Assembly: GCA_002432805.1 (NCBI GenBank)
Contig: DJGV01000016.1
Coordinates: 356,486 to 420,485, forward strand
Source of the DNA: Fervidobacterium sp. UBA5837
Lineage (GTDB): Bacteria > Thermotogota > Thermotogae > Thermotogales > Fervidobacteriaceae
Length of the DNA: 64,000 nucleotides
Direction of reading: 5' to 3'
Below, piece after piece: positions 1 to 7,525 of the stretch (the stretch's first letter is position 1; each line of letters starts with the position of its first letter). Under the pieces are notes generated by a model. That model did not search any database. It saw only the letters and a program-made list of their open reading frames with translations, and was not told the DNA's origin. The position numbers and the translations under genes are program-made.

Positions 1-182
1 GGGCTCGTCTCAATTATCACATCATCGTCAACAAGCTGTGCCACACATCTTGTTATAGTGCTTGGAGAAAGGAGTGTTTCCTTAACAAGATTGACCCTCT
101 CTATTGATCTATTGTGGAAGATCGTTCGCAGTATCAAAGAATAATTGTTCTCTTTCATCGTTGAATGAAGGATTTTCTTCAC
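1..182 (-). CDS. ROK-family transcriptional regulator, N-terminal fragment (partial)
   Basis: Only the first 60 codons lie in the window; the gene runs off the left edge. The visible part (LILRTIFHNRSIERVNLV, then LLSPSTITRCVAQLVDD) reads as the winged helix-turn-helix that opens ROK/XylR-type repressors. I chose the GTG start because GGAGG lies 8 nt upstream; an internal ATG eight codons later (A at 158) has no such site. It is last in a minus-strand run behind a monosaccharide ABC transporter, so local control of that operon in response to a sugar is likely. The ROK sugar-binding domain is outside the window, so the family call rests on the DNA-binding end and context. Confidence 0.7.
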   Translation of the reverse strand, partial: MKKILHSTMKENNYSLILRTIFHNRSIERVNLVKETLLSPSTITRCVAQLVDDDVIIETS

Positions 183-246
183 TCTAAAGGCCTCCAAAGG
201 ATATATCTATCTCTTCCTATTTGTAAAGATTTCTTACACTGACTTA

Positions 247-1419
247 TTATTTTGCACTGCTTCTAGTTTTTATATCGAATACGACGGCTGCTATAAGAAC
301 TGCACCTCTGATTATGTATTGCAGAGAGATTCCAACTCCGACAAGGTTCATTCCGTTTATTAGAGAGGCCATCACGAGTGCACCAATTAGAGAATTAATG
401 ACTTTTCCAACACCACCGGCCGCTGAAACGCCACCAACGTATGCTGCTGCTATGGAATCGAGTTCGAAAAGGTTACCTGCATCTGGCGTTGCCGATTGAA
501 GTCTCGATGTGTAAAGTATGCCTGATATAGCTGTAAGCAAACCCATTGAACCGAAGACAAATAGCGTTATCTTTTTGACATCTATACCGCTTAACTGTGC
601 TGCGTCAGGATTACCACCCACCGCATATATGTGCCTTCCAAGTGCCGTTCTAGTTGTCAACAAGTGATATATCAATGTGATGATCAATGTAATAGCAAAC
701 GTCCAAGATATCCCATTGTAACTTGCCAACGTCCAGAATATGTAGAAGATAATCGCACTTATGAAGATTTCTTTCAAAACAAACATCCTCATGGAGAGTA
801 CTTCGAAGTTGTACTTGAGTTTGTTGTTCCTTGTTCTTACATCGCTCATTATGTAAAATGCAACAGCTACTAATCCGATTATGATGGTTAATAAGTGATA
901 ATTAGTATTATTTGGAATGTCTGGTATGTACCCATTGCCTATCGCATTAAACGTATCGTTCATAATAATTATGGTACCTGTACCTTGCGTAAAGACCAGC
1001 AACGCACCTCTGAAGATCATCATTCCGGCAAGTGTCGCAACGAATGCGGGAAGTCCAACATTTGCAATTAAGAAACCATTGCCAAGTCCGATCAATATAC
1101 CGAGACCAGCTATGATCAATATGGTAGGAATAAGTGGAAAGTTATTCCGCAAAAGTGCTGCTGCAATTGCACCAAGAAAACCAGCCACCGAACCGACAGA
1201 CAAGTCTATGTGTCTAATAACGATGACAAGTGTCATGCCCACTGCCAAGACGGCGATGTATCCCATTTGGTTGAACAAGTTGCTAATGTTCCTTGCCGAC
1301 AAGAAAAGCCCTTTTGTAAGGATTGTGAATATGATCATGATGAAAGCTAACGCAATGTACATGCCATATTCTCTTATGTTCTTCTTCAGTAATACACCCA
1401 ATTCTTGAATGAAGTTCAT
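247..1419 (-). CDS. mmsB: Monosaccharide ABC transporter permease, MmsB/XylH type
   Basis: Inner-membrane permease of a high-affinity sugar importer, 390 aa. About ten hydrophobic stretches alternate with short loops. The segment VIVIRHIDLSVGSVAGF near residues 64-80 and the cytoplasmic GRHIYAVGGNPDAAQLSGI stretch near 265 are hallmarks of the BPD_transp_2 (RbsC/XylH) family. A longer hydrophilic cytoplasmic loop near residues 190-210 matches the roughly 390-residue MmsB/GguB branch rather than the 320-residue RbsC branch. It follows the ATPase gene by 80 bp and precedes the ROK regulator, so it belongs to that operon. Substrate, probably glucose or xylose, is inferred from family and neighbours only. 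Confidence 0.9.
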   Translation of the reverse strand: MNFIQELGVLLKKNIREYGMYIALAFIMIIFTILTKGLFLSARNISNLFNQMGYIAVLAVGMTLVIVIRHIDLSVGSVAGFLGAIAAALLRNNFPLIPTILIIAGLGILIGLGNGFLIANVGLPAFVATLAGMMIFRGALLVFTQGTGTIIIMNDTFNAIGNGYIPDIPNNTNYHLLTIIIGLVAVAFYIMSDVRTRNNKLKYNFEVLSMRMFVLKEIFISAIIFYIFWTLASYNGISWTFAITLIITLIYHLLTTRTALGRHIYAVGGNPDAAQLSGIDVKKITLFVFGSMGLLTAISGILYTSRLQSATPDAGNLFELDSIAAAYVGGVSAAGGVGKVINSLIGALVMASLINGMNLVGVGISLQYIIRGAVLIAAVVFDIKTRSSAK

Positions 1420-1499
1420 GCTTTCATCCTCCCCATCGATGTCGATTTTGGTATAATTTATACGTACGTTAAGATGACAAATCTACAAACTTCTCTAAA

Positions 1500-3023
1500 T
1501 CAGTAGTCAACAGCCATTGTCATTATTTTCTCTTGCGTTGCTTCTTCCCTACTGAGCTCGCCGCTAATTCTTCCACCTGATACAACGTATATCCTGTCAC
1601 TCATACCCAGTATCTCTGGCAGCTCCGAAGAAACCATTATGATGCTCATCCCATCTTCTTCAACTAATTTGTTCATCAATGTGTATATTTCATATTTTGC
1701 ACCAACGTCTATACCTCTTGTTGGCTCATCAAGGATCAGCAACTTCGGCTTTACAAACAACCATTTTGCTATAGAAACTTTCTGTTGGTTACCTCCACTG
1801 AGATTCAAAACTTTCTGTTCTATAGATGGTGTCTTAATCTTAAGTGAATCTTTGAATTGTTCTGCCAATACGATTTCTTCGTTTTCGTTTATGAAGAATC
1901 CTCTCACTAGCTGCCGCAACCCGGTTATTGTGATGTTCGTCTTTACATCAAAATCGAGAATCAAACCTGTCCCTTTCCTGTCTTCCGAAAGATACGCGAG
2001 GCCTGCCTTAATTGCTTCTCCAGGATGTTTGAATCTAAATTTCTTACCATCGAAGTACATTTCTCCTTCTACTGCATAGTTCTTTGGATTACCAAACAGA
2101 CTGAGCGCAAGTTCTGTTCTACCTGCTCCCATCAAACCGGCAACGCCAACTATCTCACCTTTTTTAACATACATGTTTGCATTTTTAACAACATACCTAC
2201 CAAGTGTTTTATCGTATGCCTTCCAGTTCTTTAGATCAAATATCTTCTCGCCAAATTCTCTCTTCTTTCTCTTTGGATAAATATCTTCAATTTCCCTACC
2301 AACCATGTACTTTATGATTTCGTTCTCAGAGAAACCATCTTCTTTGTTCAAATTTGCTACCATCTTCCCATCTCTCAATATCGTTATAGAGTCGGCCACT
2401 TCAACTACTTCTTTGAGCTTATGAGAGATCAATATGGAAGTAATTCCTTGCTTTTTTAGGTCTTTGATGATTTTAAGAAGGTTCTCGCTATCGCCTTCGT
2501 TGAGTGATGAAGTGGGCTCATCCAAAATCAACAACTTAACATTCTTAGTTAGCGCCTTTGCTATTTCAACTATCTGTTGGTGACCTACTCCAAGTTCTTT
2601 TACTTTCCTTGAAGTGTCCAAGTCAGGTTTCACCTTCTCTAGCACTTGTTTTGCCATAGCAATTGTCTTGTTCCAGTCGATGAGCCTTCCACTCTTTATC
2701 TCGTGACCAAGGAAGATATTTTCATAAACGGTTAATTCAGGAATAAGCGCTAATTCCTGGTAAATCGTCACTATACCAACTCTCTCACTGTCATGAATGC
2801 TTCTGAACTTCTGAGGCTTTCCTTCAAAAATAATCTCACCCTCAAAATCTCCATGAGGGTAAAAACCGCTGAGTATCTTCATAAGTGTCGATTTTCCAGA
2901 GCCGTTTTCTCCGACCAAGCAGTGAATTTCTCCACGTCTCACTTTGAGATTCACTTTGTCCAACGCTCTTACACCTGGAAAATCCTTCGTTATATCTTTC
3001 ATTTCAAGGATGTAGTCGCTCAC
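1500..3023 (-). CDS. mmsA: Monosaccharide ABC transporter ATP-binding protein, double NBD, MmsA type
   Basis: Energy-coupling subunit of the sugar importer, 507 aa with two fused nucleotide-binding domains. The first has Walker A GENGSGKST at residues 38-46, a degenerate signature LGVGHQQ near 144 and Walker B LLILDEPT near 165. The second has the usual degenerate P-loop GLMGAGRTE near 297, an intact LSGGNQQ signature near 406 and LLILDEPTRGID near 424. This asymmetric pair is typical of the carbohydrate uptake transporter-2 family (RbsA, XylG, MmsA). The gene sits 201 bp downstream of the binding-protein gene; that gap holds two overlapping hairpins which may set the ratio of binding protein to transporter. 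Confidence 0.93.
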   Translation of the reverse strand: MSDYILEMKDITKDFPGVRALDKVNLKVRRGEIHCLVGENGSGKSTLMKILSGFYPHGDFEGEIIFEGKPQKFRSIHDSERVGIVTIYQELALIPELTVYENIFLGHEIKSGRLIDWNKTIAMAKQVLEKVKPDLDTSRKVKELGVGHQQIVEIAKALTKNVKLLILDEPTSSLNEGDSENLLKIIKDLKKQGITSILISHKLKEVVEVADSITILRDGKMVANLNKEDGFSENEIIKYMVGREIEDIYPKRKKREFGEKIFDLKNWKAYDKTLGRYVVKNANMYVKKGEIVGVAGLMGAGRTELALSLFGNPKNYAVEGEMYFDGKKFRFKHPGEAIKAGLAYLSEDRKGTGLILDFDVKTNITITGLRQLVRGFFINENEEIVLAEQFKDSLKIKTPSIEQKVLNLSGGNQQKVSIAKWLFVKPKLLILDEPTRGIDVGAKYEIYTLMNKLVEEDGMSIIMVSSELPEILGMSDRIYVVSGGRISGELSREEATQEKIMTMAVDY

Positions 3024-3120
3024 ATTATACCACCTCTTTCGAAAATAAGATGACTAGTGAATAGATCTGGAAAAGTCAGGAAATAGAATTAAACATATGA
3101 AGATACTATCCGATGAAAAA

Positions 3121-3159
3121 CCCTTTTCTATAAGAAGGGTGGCGGTTTTCACGCCACCC
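3121..3159 (-). terminator. Two mutually exclusive hairpins between binding-protein and ATPase genes
   Basis: Read on the minus strand, the first hairpin is GGGTGGCG-loop-CGCCACCC (3159 to 3137). Its last bases are shared with a second hairpin, CCCTTCTTATAGAAAAGGG (3139 to 3121), which is followed at once by five T. The two stems share three bases and cannot form fully together. The second looks like a weak intrinsic terminator and the first could act as a 3' stabiliser of the binding-protein message. Function is inferred; the base pairing is seen. Confidence 0.6.
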
Positions 3160-3224
3160 AACTAACACTTTACTTAGATGTTTAGAACGATTAAACAGGT
3201 GACAATTACAAAATTATTAACAAA

Positions 3225-4304
3225 TCACCATTGAAAATCTTTTTCTGAATAGTAACCAGAGTCGATGAGTATCTTCTTGACGTTATCCTTTGTTATGACT
3301 TGAATTTCGGATTGAATTGCTGGAACCTTTACCTTTCCATTGTCGTAGCTACCAGAAGTTGCTGGTTTCTTGCCTTGGAGTAATAGCTGTGCTGCATTGA
3401 TGGAATCTTTGACTAGTAACCTGACATCCTTGAATACCGTCATCGACTGTTTTCCATCGATTATGTATTGTACGGAAGCCTTTTCTGCATCTTGCCCACT
3501 GATGAAGTACTGTTTTACAGCCTTATCTGCTCTGAATGAATCAGCAATTGCTCTTGCTGTACCATCGTTTGGAGCAAGTATGTAAACTGTTCCCTTATCC
3601 GTTGTCTTTGCCTTCGTTAAATCATCTTCAGCCTTCCTCTTTGCTACGTTGAAATCCCAGTTTGTCGTGACCTGGCCAATGATCCTAGCCATTTCATCTC
3701 TTGTAAGGTTCTTCTTATTCATGAGTCTCACTGCTTCTGAAGAGTTGATTACTCTGAATGTACCATCGAAAATCTTTGGTTGCAACGCTTCCCAAGCACC
3801 TTGGAAGAACAAGAAAGAGTTGTTATCAGACAGAGCACCTGCGTATAAGTAGAGTGGGTTGCCCTTTGTCCCTTTCTTTACGTTCTGAATCAGGAAGTTT
3901 CCCCATGCCTTACCAACTTCAACACTGTCGAATGTCACGTAGTAATCAACTGCGTCTGTTCCCATGATAAGCCTATCGTAAGAAATGACATAAGCGCCGG
4001 CCTTTTTTGCTACTTCTGCTGAAGCTGCTGCTGCAACTGCGTCATGTGGACATATGATGATAACTTTTGCACCTTTTGCAACCAATGCTTCAACGTTCTG
4101 TCTTTCTGTCGCTGGTGAGCCTTGGCTGAAAAGAATCTCTACCGTGTACTTCGTATCTTTGAGTGCTTCCTTGAATCTTGTTTCATCCTGCACCCATCTT
4201 GGTTCAACGTTCGTCGGGAGTACAACACCGATATCAACTGCAAATGTCAATGCAGATGCGAAGAGCATTACTAAGAAAGTACTGATGAGTAAAAGCTTTT
4301 TCAT
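3225..4304 (-). CDS. chvE: Periplasmic monosaccharide-binding protein, ChvE type
   Basis: Extracytoplasmic receptor of the sugar ABC system, 359 aa. It starts with a clear signal peptide (MKK, then a hydrophobic core ending SALTFA near residue 22). The mature part is a type-I periplasmic binding fold. The pattern ISGQDAE...SVQYIIDGKQSMTVFKDVR near residues 275-300 and the AYVISYDRLI stretch near 110 closely follow ChvE and the Thermotoga glucose-binding protein. An in-frame GTG 27 codons upstream is open, but the chosen ATG has GGAGGGG about 8 nt before it and opens the signal peptide. First gene of a minus-strand operon. Glucose or xylose is the likely ligand by family; the sequence does not decide. 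Confidence 0.88.
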   Translation of the reverse strand: MKKLLLISTFLVMLFASALTFAVDIGVVLPTNVEPRWVQDETRFKEALKDTKYTVEILFSQGSPATERQNVEALVAKGAKVIIICPHDAVAAAASAEVAKKAGAYVISYDRLIMGTDAVDYYVTFDSVEVGKAWGNFLIQNVKKGTKGNPLYLYAGALSDNNSFLFFQGAWEALQPKIFDGTFRVINSSEAVRLMNKKNLTRDEMARIIGQVTTNWDFNVAKRKAEDDLTKAKTTDKGTVYILAPNDGTARAIADSFRADKAVKQYFISGQDAEKASVQYIIDGKQSMTVFKDVRLLVKDSINAAQLLLQGKKPATSGSYDNGKVKVPAIQSEIQVITKDNVKKILIDSGYYSEKDFQW

Positions 4305-4367
4305 ACTAAACCCCTCCTTCTGTGTGAGTGGACACCAAATTTGAAAGTAATATGTAACTCCTTTCAT

Positions 4368-4396
4368 AATATACCATGTTAACACACTAAAATCGA
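4368..4396 (-). promoter_or_regulatory. Putative promoter of the sugar ABC operon
   Basis: On the minus strand a TCGATT box (4396-4391) and a TATATT box (4373-4368) are 17 bp apart, about 65 bp before the binding-protein start codon. The -35 element is a poor match, so activation or an alternative promoter is possible. Confidence 0.4.
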
Positions 4397-4417
4397 AAGC
4401 TTCAATTCCTTCTTATA

Positions 4418-4434
4418 TTTCTTTCAGAAAGAAA
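4418..4434. promoter_or_regulatory. Inverted repeat, possible repressor operator
   Basis: TTTCTTTC and GAAAGAAA flank a single central A, a 17-bp perfect inverted repeat about 20 bp upstream of the likely -35 box of the sugar operon. It could be an operator for the ROK repressor encoded at the end of that operon, but AT-rich repeats of this size arise by chance. Confidence 0.35.
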
Positions 4435-4558
4435 CAAATACGTGTCGATTGAAAATCCTTTCATTATCTCAAGAAATCTCCCATTTTCGTGCTTTATCTC
4501 TCTTACACAACTTGGAACCTTGCAAAACCTATTGATTTAGCTTATTTCATTCACTTTG

Positions 4559-4576
4559 TTTACGGCAGATCGTAAA
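4559..4576. promoter_or_regulatory. Inverted repeat TTTACG-N6-CGTAAA upstream of glmL promoter
   Basis: A perfect 6-bp inverted repeat with a 6-bp spacer lies 18 bp before the -35 box of the glmL promoter. The geometry suits a dimeric DNA-binding protein. No regulator is identified. Confidence 0.3.
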
Positions 4577-4593
4577 TACATTGACAATTGCAG

Positions 4594-4623
4594 TTACGAA
4601 AAGAATTCAGCCAGGTGTATAAT
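4594..4623 (+). promoter_or_regulatory. Putative sigma-A promoter of glmL
   Basis: TTACGA (4594-4599), an 18-bp spacer, then a perfect TATAAT (4618-4623). Transcription would begin near 4630 and give a leader of about 110 nt before the coding start at 4739. A TTGACA at 4581 is too far from this -10 box to pair with it. Confidence 0.55.
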
Positions 4624-4684
4624 TATCAGTAGACATTGGGAGATGAGAAATTGTGCTCTTATCCTCGAGAAACGAATACAGAAA

Positions 4685-4738
4685 GGAGGCAAGCCACTCC
4701 TCTCATGATTAGACTAGCGGGTATGTGGCTAATTTTTT
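4685..4738 (+). promoter_or_regulatory. Structured 5' leader with terminator-like hairpin abutting the glmL start codon
   Basis: AGCCAC (4692-4697) can pair with GTGGCT (4725-4730), and the stem is followed by AATTTTTT ending directly at the ATG. Upstream GGAGG (4685-4689) can instead pair with the CCTC that begins at 4699, which would break the first stem. The nearest GGAGG is about 50 nt from the ATG, so normal ribosome binding is not evident. This looks like a switch between termination or closed and open states, but it does not match any riboswitch class I can recognise. Confidence 0.4.
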
Positions 4739-6100
4739 ATGAAGGTTGATTTGTTATTCGCAGAGATTGGGTCTACGACAACCGTTTTGACCGCTTTTCA
4801 ACTTGGTGGAATTGGAAAGCCGAAGATTGTTGCCCAGGCTGAACACTGGACGACTACCAACGAGGGAAATGTTATCATAGGTATCGAGAACGCACTAAAG
4901 AAGATGCAAGAAAAGCTTGGTGAAGAGCTCTCGTGGGGAAAATTTGCTGCGACGAGTAGTGCAGCAGGCGGGTTGAAGATGACTGTACACGGTCTTGTCT
5001 ACGATATGACTGTCCGTGCTGCAAGAGAAGCTGCTTTGGGAGCAGGTGCTGTCATCAAGTACATCACTGCCGGAAAGATGGATGAATTCCACCTGAGAAA
5101 GATCACTTCAGTGCAGCCTAAGTTGATATTACTTGCAGGTGGTGTCGATTACGGTGAGTCGGAGACTGTCATACATAATGCAAAGCTGCTTGCGAAGTTG
5201 GAACTTGATGTACCCATAATTTATGCAGGTAACGCAGCTGCTGCGGAACATGTTGAAGAGATCTTTTCCAGTGCTGGAAAGAAGGTCTATGTCACTGAAA
5301 ATGTTTATCCGCGCATAGATTATTTGAATGTTGAACCAACGAGAAGTATAATAAAAGAAGTTTTTGCAGAACATATAGTGAAAGCACCTGGGATGGAGAA
5401 GATCAAAAACATGGTGAACTACCATATCGTTCCTACACCAGCTGCTGTTATGACTACCACTGAGCTCATATATGAAAATTATGGAGATTGCCTAACCTTA
5501 GATATCGGCGGTGCAACTACAGACGTAGACTCGGTAACGGATGGCACCCCGGAGATTCAAGAGATGCTCACATCTCCAGAGCCTTTCGCTAAGAGGACTG
5601 TTGAAGGAGATCTTGGACTTTTTGTGAATGCACACAATGTTATCGAAATGATGGGAGAAGAGAATTTAAGAAGGGAATTTTCTGACTACGATGAATTGCT
5701 GGGTAGAATAAGTCCGTATCCTAAGTTTGAACGAGATGAGTATTTCATAAGTAAACTCGCAACGTTCTGTATACAACAAGGAATCAGGCGCCATGCAGGT
5801 AGTAAGAAACATTTGTATACTCCTACTGGACGCAAGACAATTGCCGAAGGTAAAGATTTGACAGCTATCAAGTCTATCTTTGGCACGGGAGGTTTTCTAT
5901 CTCGCTCAAGATTTGCTAAGGATTCTTTGGAGTCTGTAAAACATCTGGCAAAGCTCCATCCCATGGAGCTATTACCATCTGAAGATGTGAGGTTTTTCAG
6001 AGATAAACACTACATATTTGCGGCAATTGGGCTCATAGCTGGGCAGATAGACAGAACGCTTGCTCAAGAATTGCTCAAATTTGATGTAGAAGAATTTTGA
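4739..6100 (+). CDS. glmL: GlmL/MutL-type chaperone of a B12-dependent mutase
   Basis: Cytoplasmic ATPase-fold protein, 453 aa, of the family annotated as methylaspartate mutase accessory protein GlmL. The N-terminal phosphate-1 motif FAEIGSTTT (residues 7-15) and the second one LTLDIGGATTDVDSV near 237 mark the ASKHA (actin/Hsp70) fold. Family members lie beside adenosylcobalamin mutases such as glutamate mutase and ornithine aminomutase and are thought to protect or reactivate them. Here the only B12 mutase in view is OraSE at 28-31 kb, the probable client. The gene has its own promoter and an unusual leader. The start is fixed by the conserved N-terminus although no good ribosome site precedes it. 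Confidence 0.85.
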   Translation: MKVDLLFAEIGSTTTVLTAFQLGGIGKPKIVAQAEHWTTTNEGNVIIGIENALKKMQEKLGEELSWGKFAATSSAAGGLKMTVHGLVYDMTVRAAREAALGAGAVIKYITAGKMDEFHLRKITSVQPKLILLAGGVDYGESETVIHNAKLLAKLELDVPIIYAGNAAAAEHVEEIFSSAGKKVYVTENVYPRIDYLNVEPTRSIIKEVFAEHIVKAPGMEKIKNMVNYHIVPTPAAVMTTTELIYENYGDCLTLDIGGATTDVDSVTDGTPEIQEMLTSPEPFAKRTVEGDLGLFVNAHNVIEMMGEENLRREFSDYDELLGRISPYPKFERDEYFISKLATFCIQQGIRRHAGSKKHLYTPTGRKTIAEGKDLTAIKSIFGTGGFLSRSRFAKDSLESVKHLAKLHPMELLPSEDVRFFRDKHYIFAAIGLIAGQIDRTLAQELLKFDVEEF

Positions 6101-6164
6101 AGAGTTTTAGATTTTCAATGTTAGATTCTTACTAAATCTTGCATGCTTGTGGAGGTCACATAAG

Positions 6165-6749
6165 ATGGGAATGGAAGAAAGGGTGCTTGTAATCGATTCG
6201 GCTGATGCTGAAAGGCTATGTAATGGGAAGAGTGGTATTGTTGATATCTCATTAGAGGAATTTCTCAATGTAGTGAGAAAAGGGCGGTTTGTCGAAAGAA
6301 AAATTGCAGAATACGATGAGTCTACAAGACAAGTCATCCCATACATTGTGTTGAAAGAGGATGATGAATACATATTCTTCAAACGTACAACAAATCAAAC
6401 GGAGCAAAGGTTGCATAATCTCATCACTTTGGGTGTTGGTGGACATTTGAACGATGAAGATTCTAAAGATCCACTAGTGGCATACGAAAAGGGGCTTTGG
6501 AGAGAATTGAACGAAGAGGTACACGCGGATGTTCTGGATTTGGAATATGTTGGCCTGATAAATGAAACAGAAAATCCCGTCAGTCGCGTTCACCTTGGTG
6601 TACTTTACGTAGCTCATGTGAGATACTACGGGATATCTGAAAAAGCAAATTTTGTAGAATTTCGTTCGAAAACTCTGTTACCGTATTTGGAGGAGATGGA
6701 AGGATGGGCAAAGATGGCCGCATCGTACTTAGAACCTATGCAAAAGTGA
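6165..6749 (+). CDS. Nudix hydrolase
   Basis: Cytoplasmic protein of 194 aa that should hydrolyse a nucleoside diphosphate linked to another group. The Nudix box is visible as GGHLND...AYEKGLWRELNEEV near residues 92-120: the Gly, the RE and EE residues that bind Mg and the following hydrophobic are all present, with an insertion of acidic residues after the first Gly. The first 60 residues are a poorly conserved extension, as in several 200-residue bacterial homologues. The ATG at 6165 has GGAGG nine bases upstream; a TTG six codons earlier does not. The 3' end overlaps ispE by 46 bp, so the two are translationally coupled. Substrate unknown. Confidence 0.85.
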   Translation: MGMEERVLVIDSADAERLCNGKSGIVDISLEEFLNVVRKGRFVERKIAEYDESTRQVIPYIVLKEDDEYIFFKRTTNQTEQRLHNLITLGVGGHLNDEDSKDPLVAYEKGLWRELNEEVHADVLDLEYVGLINETENPVSRVHLGVLYVAHVRYYGISEKANFVEFRSKTLLPYLEEMEGWAKMAASYLEPMQK

Positions 6750-7525
6750 ATCTTTGCTTGGATGTACTGCGTAAAAGGGGTGATGGTTTTCATGAAATAG
6801 ACTCTCTCTTTCAGAACATCTCTCTGCACGACGAGCTGAATGTGCATTTTGCTGAAGGCAATGGTTCCTTGTCTGTGAGGTGTAACGTAGAGATAGAAAA
6901 CAATATAATAGGCAAGGTCTGGCAGTACGTAGAAGATAGATTTGCCGATGAAAATATCGATGTAGAAGTGGAAATCGACAAGAAAATTCCAATGGGCGCA
7001 GGACTGGGCGGTGGAAGTGGCAACGCTGCTGGGTTTATATACTTTCTAAAATACATGGAGTTTGTTGATGAAGAAGAAGCATTGCAGATTGCTCAAGCAG
7101 TGGGTAGTGATGTCCCATTCTTTCTGTATGGCGGCACTGCTGTCGTTACGGGAAGAGGAGAAGAAGTAAGGTGTGTTGAATCATTAAGAGGCTATTCACT
7201 TGACCTTTACTACCCGAACTTTTCCATTTCGACAAAAGAAGCATATTCAAGATTAAAGTCAGAAGAATTTGGTAAAGCACCACTTAAGGCGGAAGAATTG
7301 TACCAAGCCTACGTAAGGAAAGATTGTGATTCAATTCGAAAAGGCACTTACAACATCTTTGAGCGCGTGATACCAAATACGCTCAGAGAAGAAATAGAAA
7401 GATTAAAGATTTTCTCACCAGCAGCTTTGACTGGTTCTGGAAGTGCATATTTTCAGATCCGAGATGGTGGAAAGTATAGATTTGTGGAAAAGGGGGTTGA
7501 ATTGTGTGGCATTGAAAGAAATTAA
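6704..7525 (+). CDS. ispE: 4-diphosphocytidyl-2-C-methyl-D-erythritol kinase
   Basis: ATP-dependent kinase of the MEP isoprenoid pathway; it phosphorylates the 2-hydroxyl of CDP-methylerythritol in the cytoplasm. 273 aa, close to the usual 280. The N-terminal AKVNLCLDV (residues 13-21) and the GHMP-kinase loop PMGAGLGGGSGNAAG near 95-109 are diagnostic, and the C-terminal LTGSGSAYF motif near 242 is also present. GGAGGAG lies about 8 nt before the ATG. It overlaps the Nudix gene upstream and the Lon-like protease downstream, so the three form one transcription unit. Confidence 0.95.
   Translation: MGKDGRIVLRTYAKVNLCLDVLRKRGDGFHEIDSLFQNISLHDELNVHFAEGNGSLSVRCNVEIENNIIGKVWQYVEDRFADENIDVEVEIDKKIPMGAGLGGGSGNAAGFIYFLKYMEFVDEEEALQIAQAVGSDVPFFLYGGTAVVTGRGEEVRCVESLRGYSLDLYYPNFSISTKEAYSRLKSEEFGKAPLKAEELYQAYVRKDCDSIRKGTYNIFERVIPNTLREEIERLKIFSPAALTGSGSAYFQIRDGGKYRFVEKGVELCGIERN

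Noticed and set aside
4639..4738. Cobalamin or THF riboswitch upstream of glmL
   Set aside because: GCCACT is present by chance, but the B12 box and the rest of the conserved cores are not seen.
7443..7505. Longer N-terminus of the Lon-like protease
   Set aside because: The extra 21 codons lie in the ispE gene, lack a ribosome site and are not expected from homologues.
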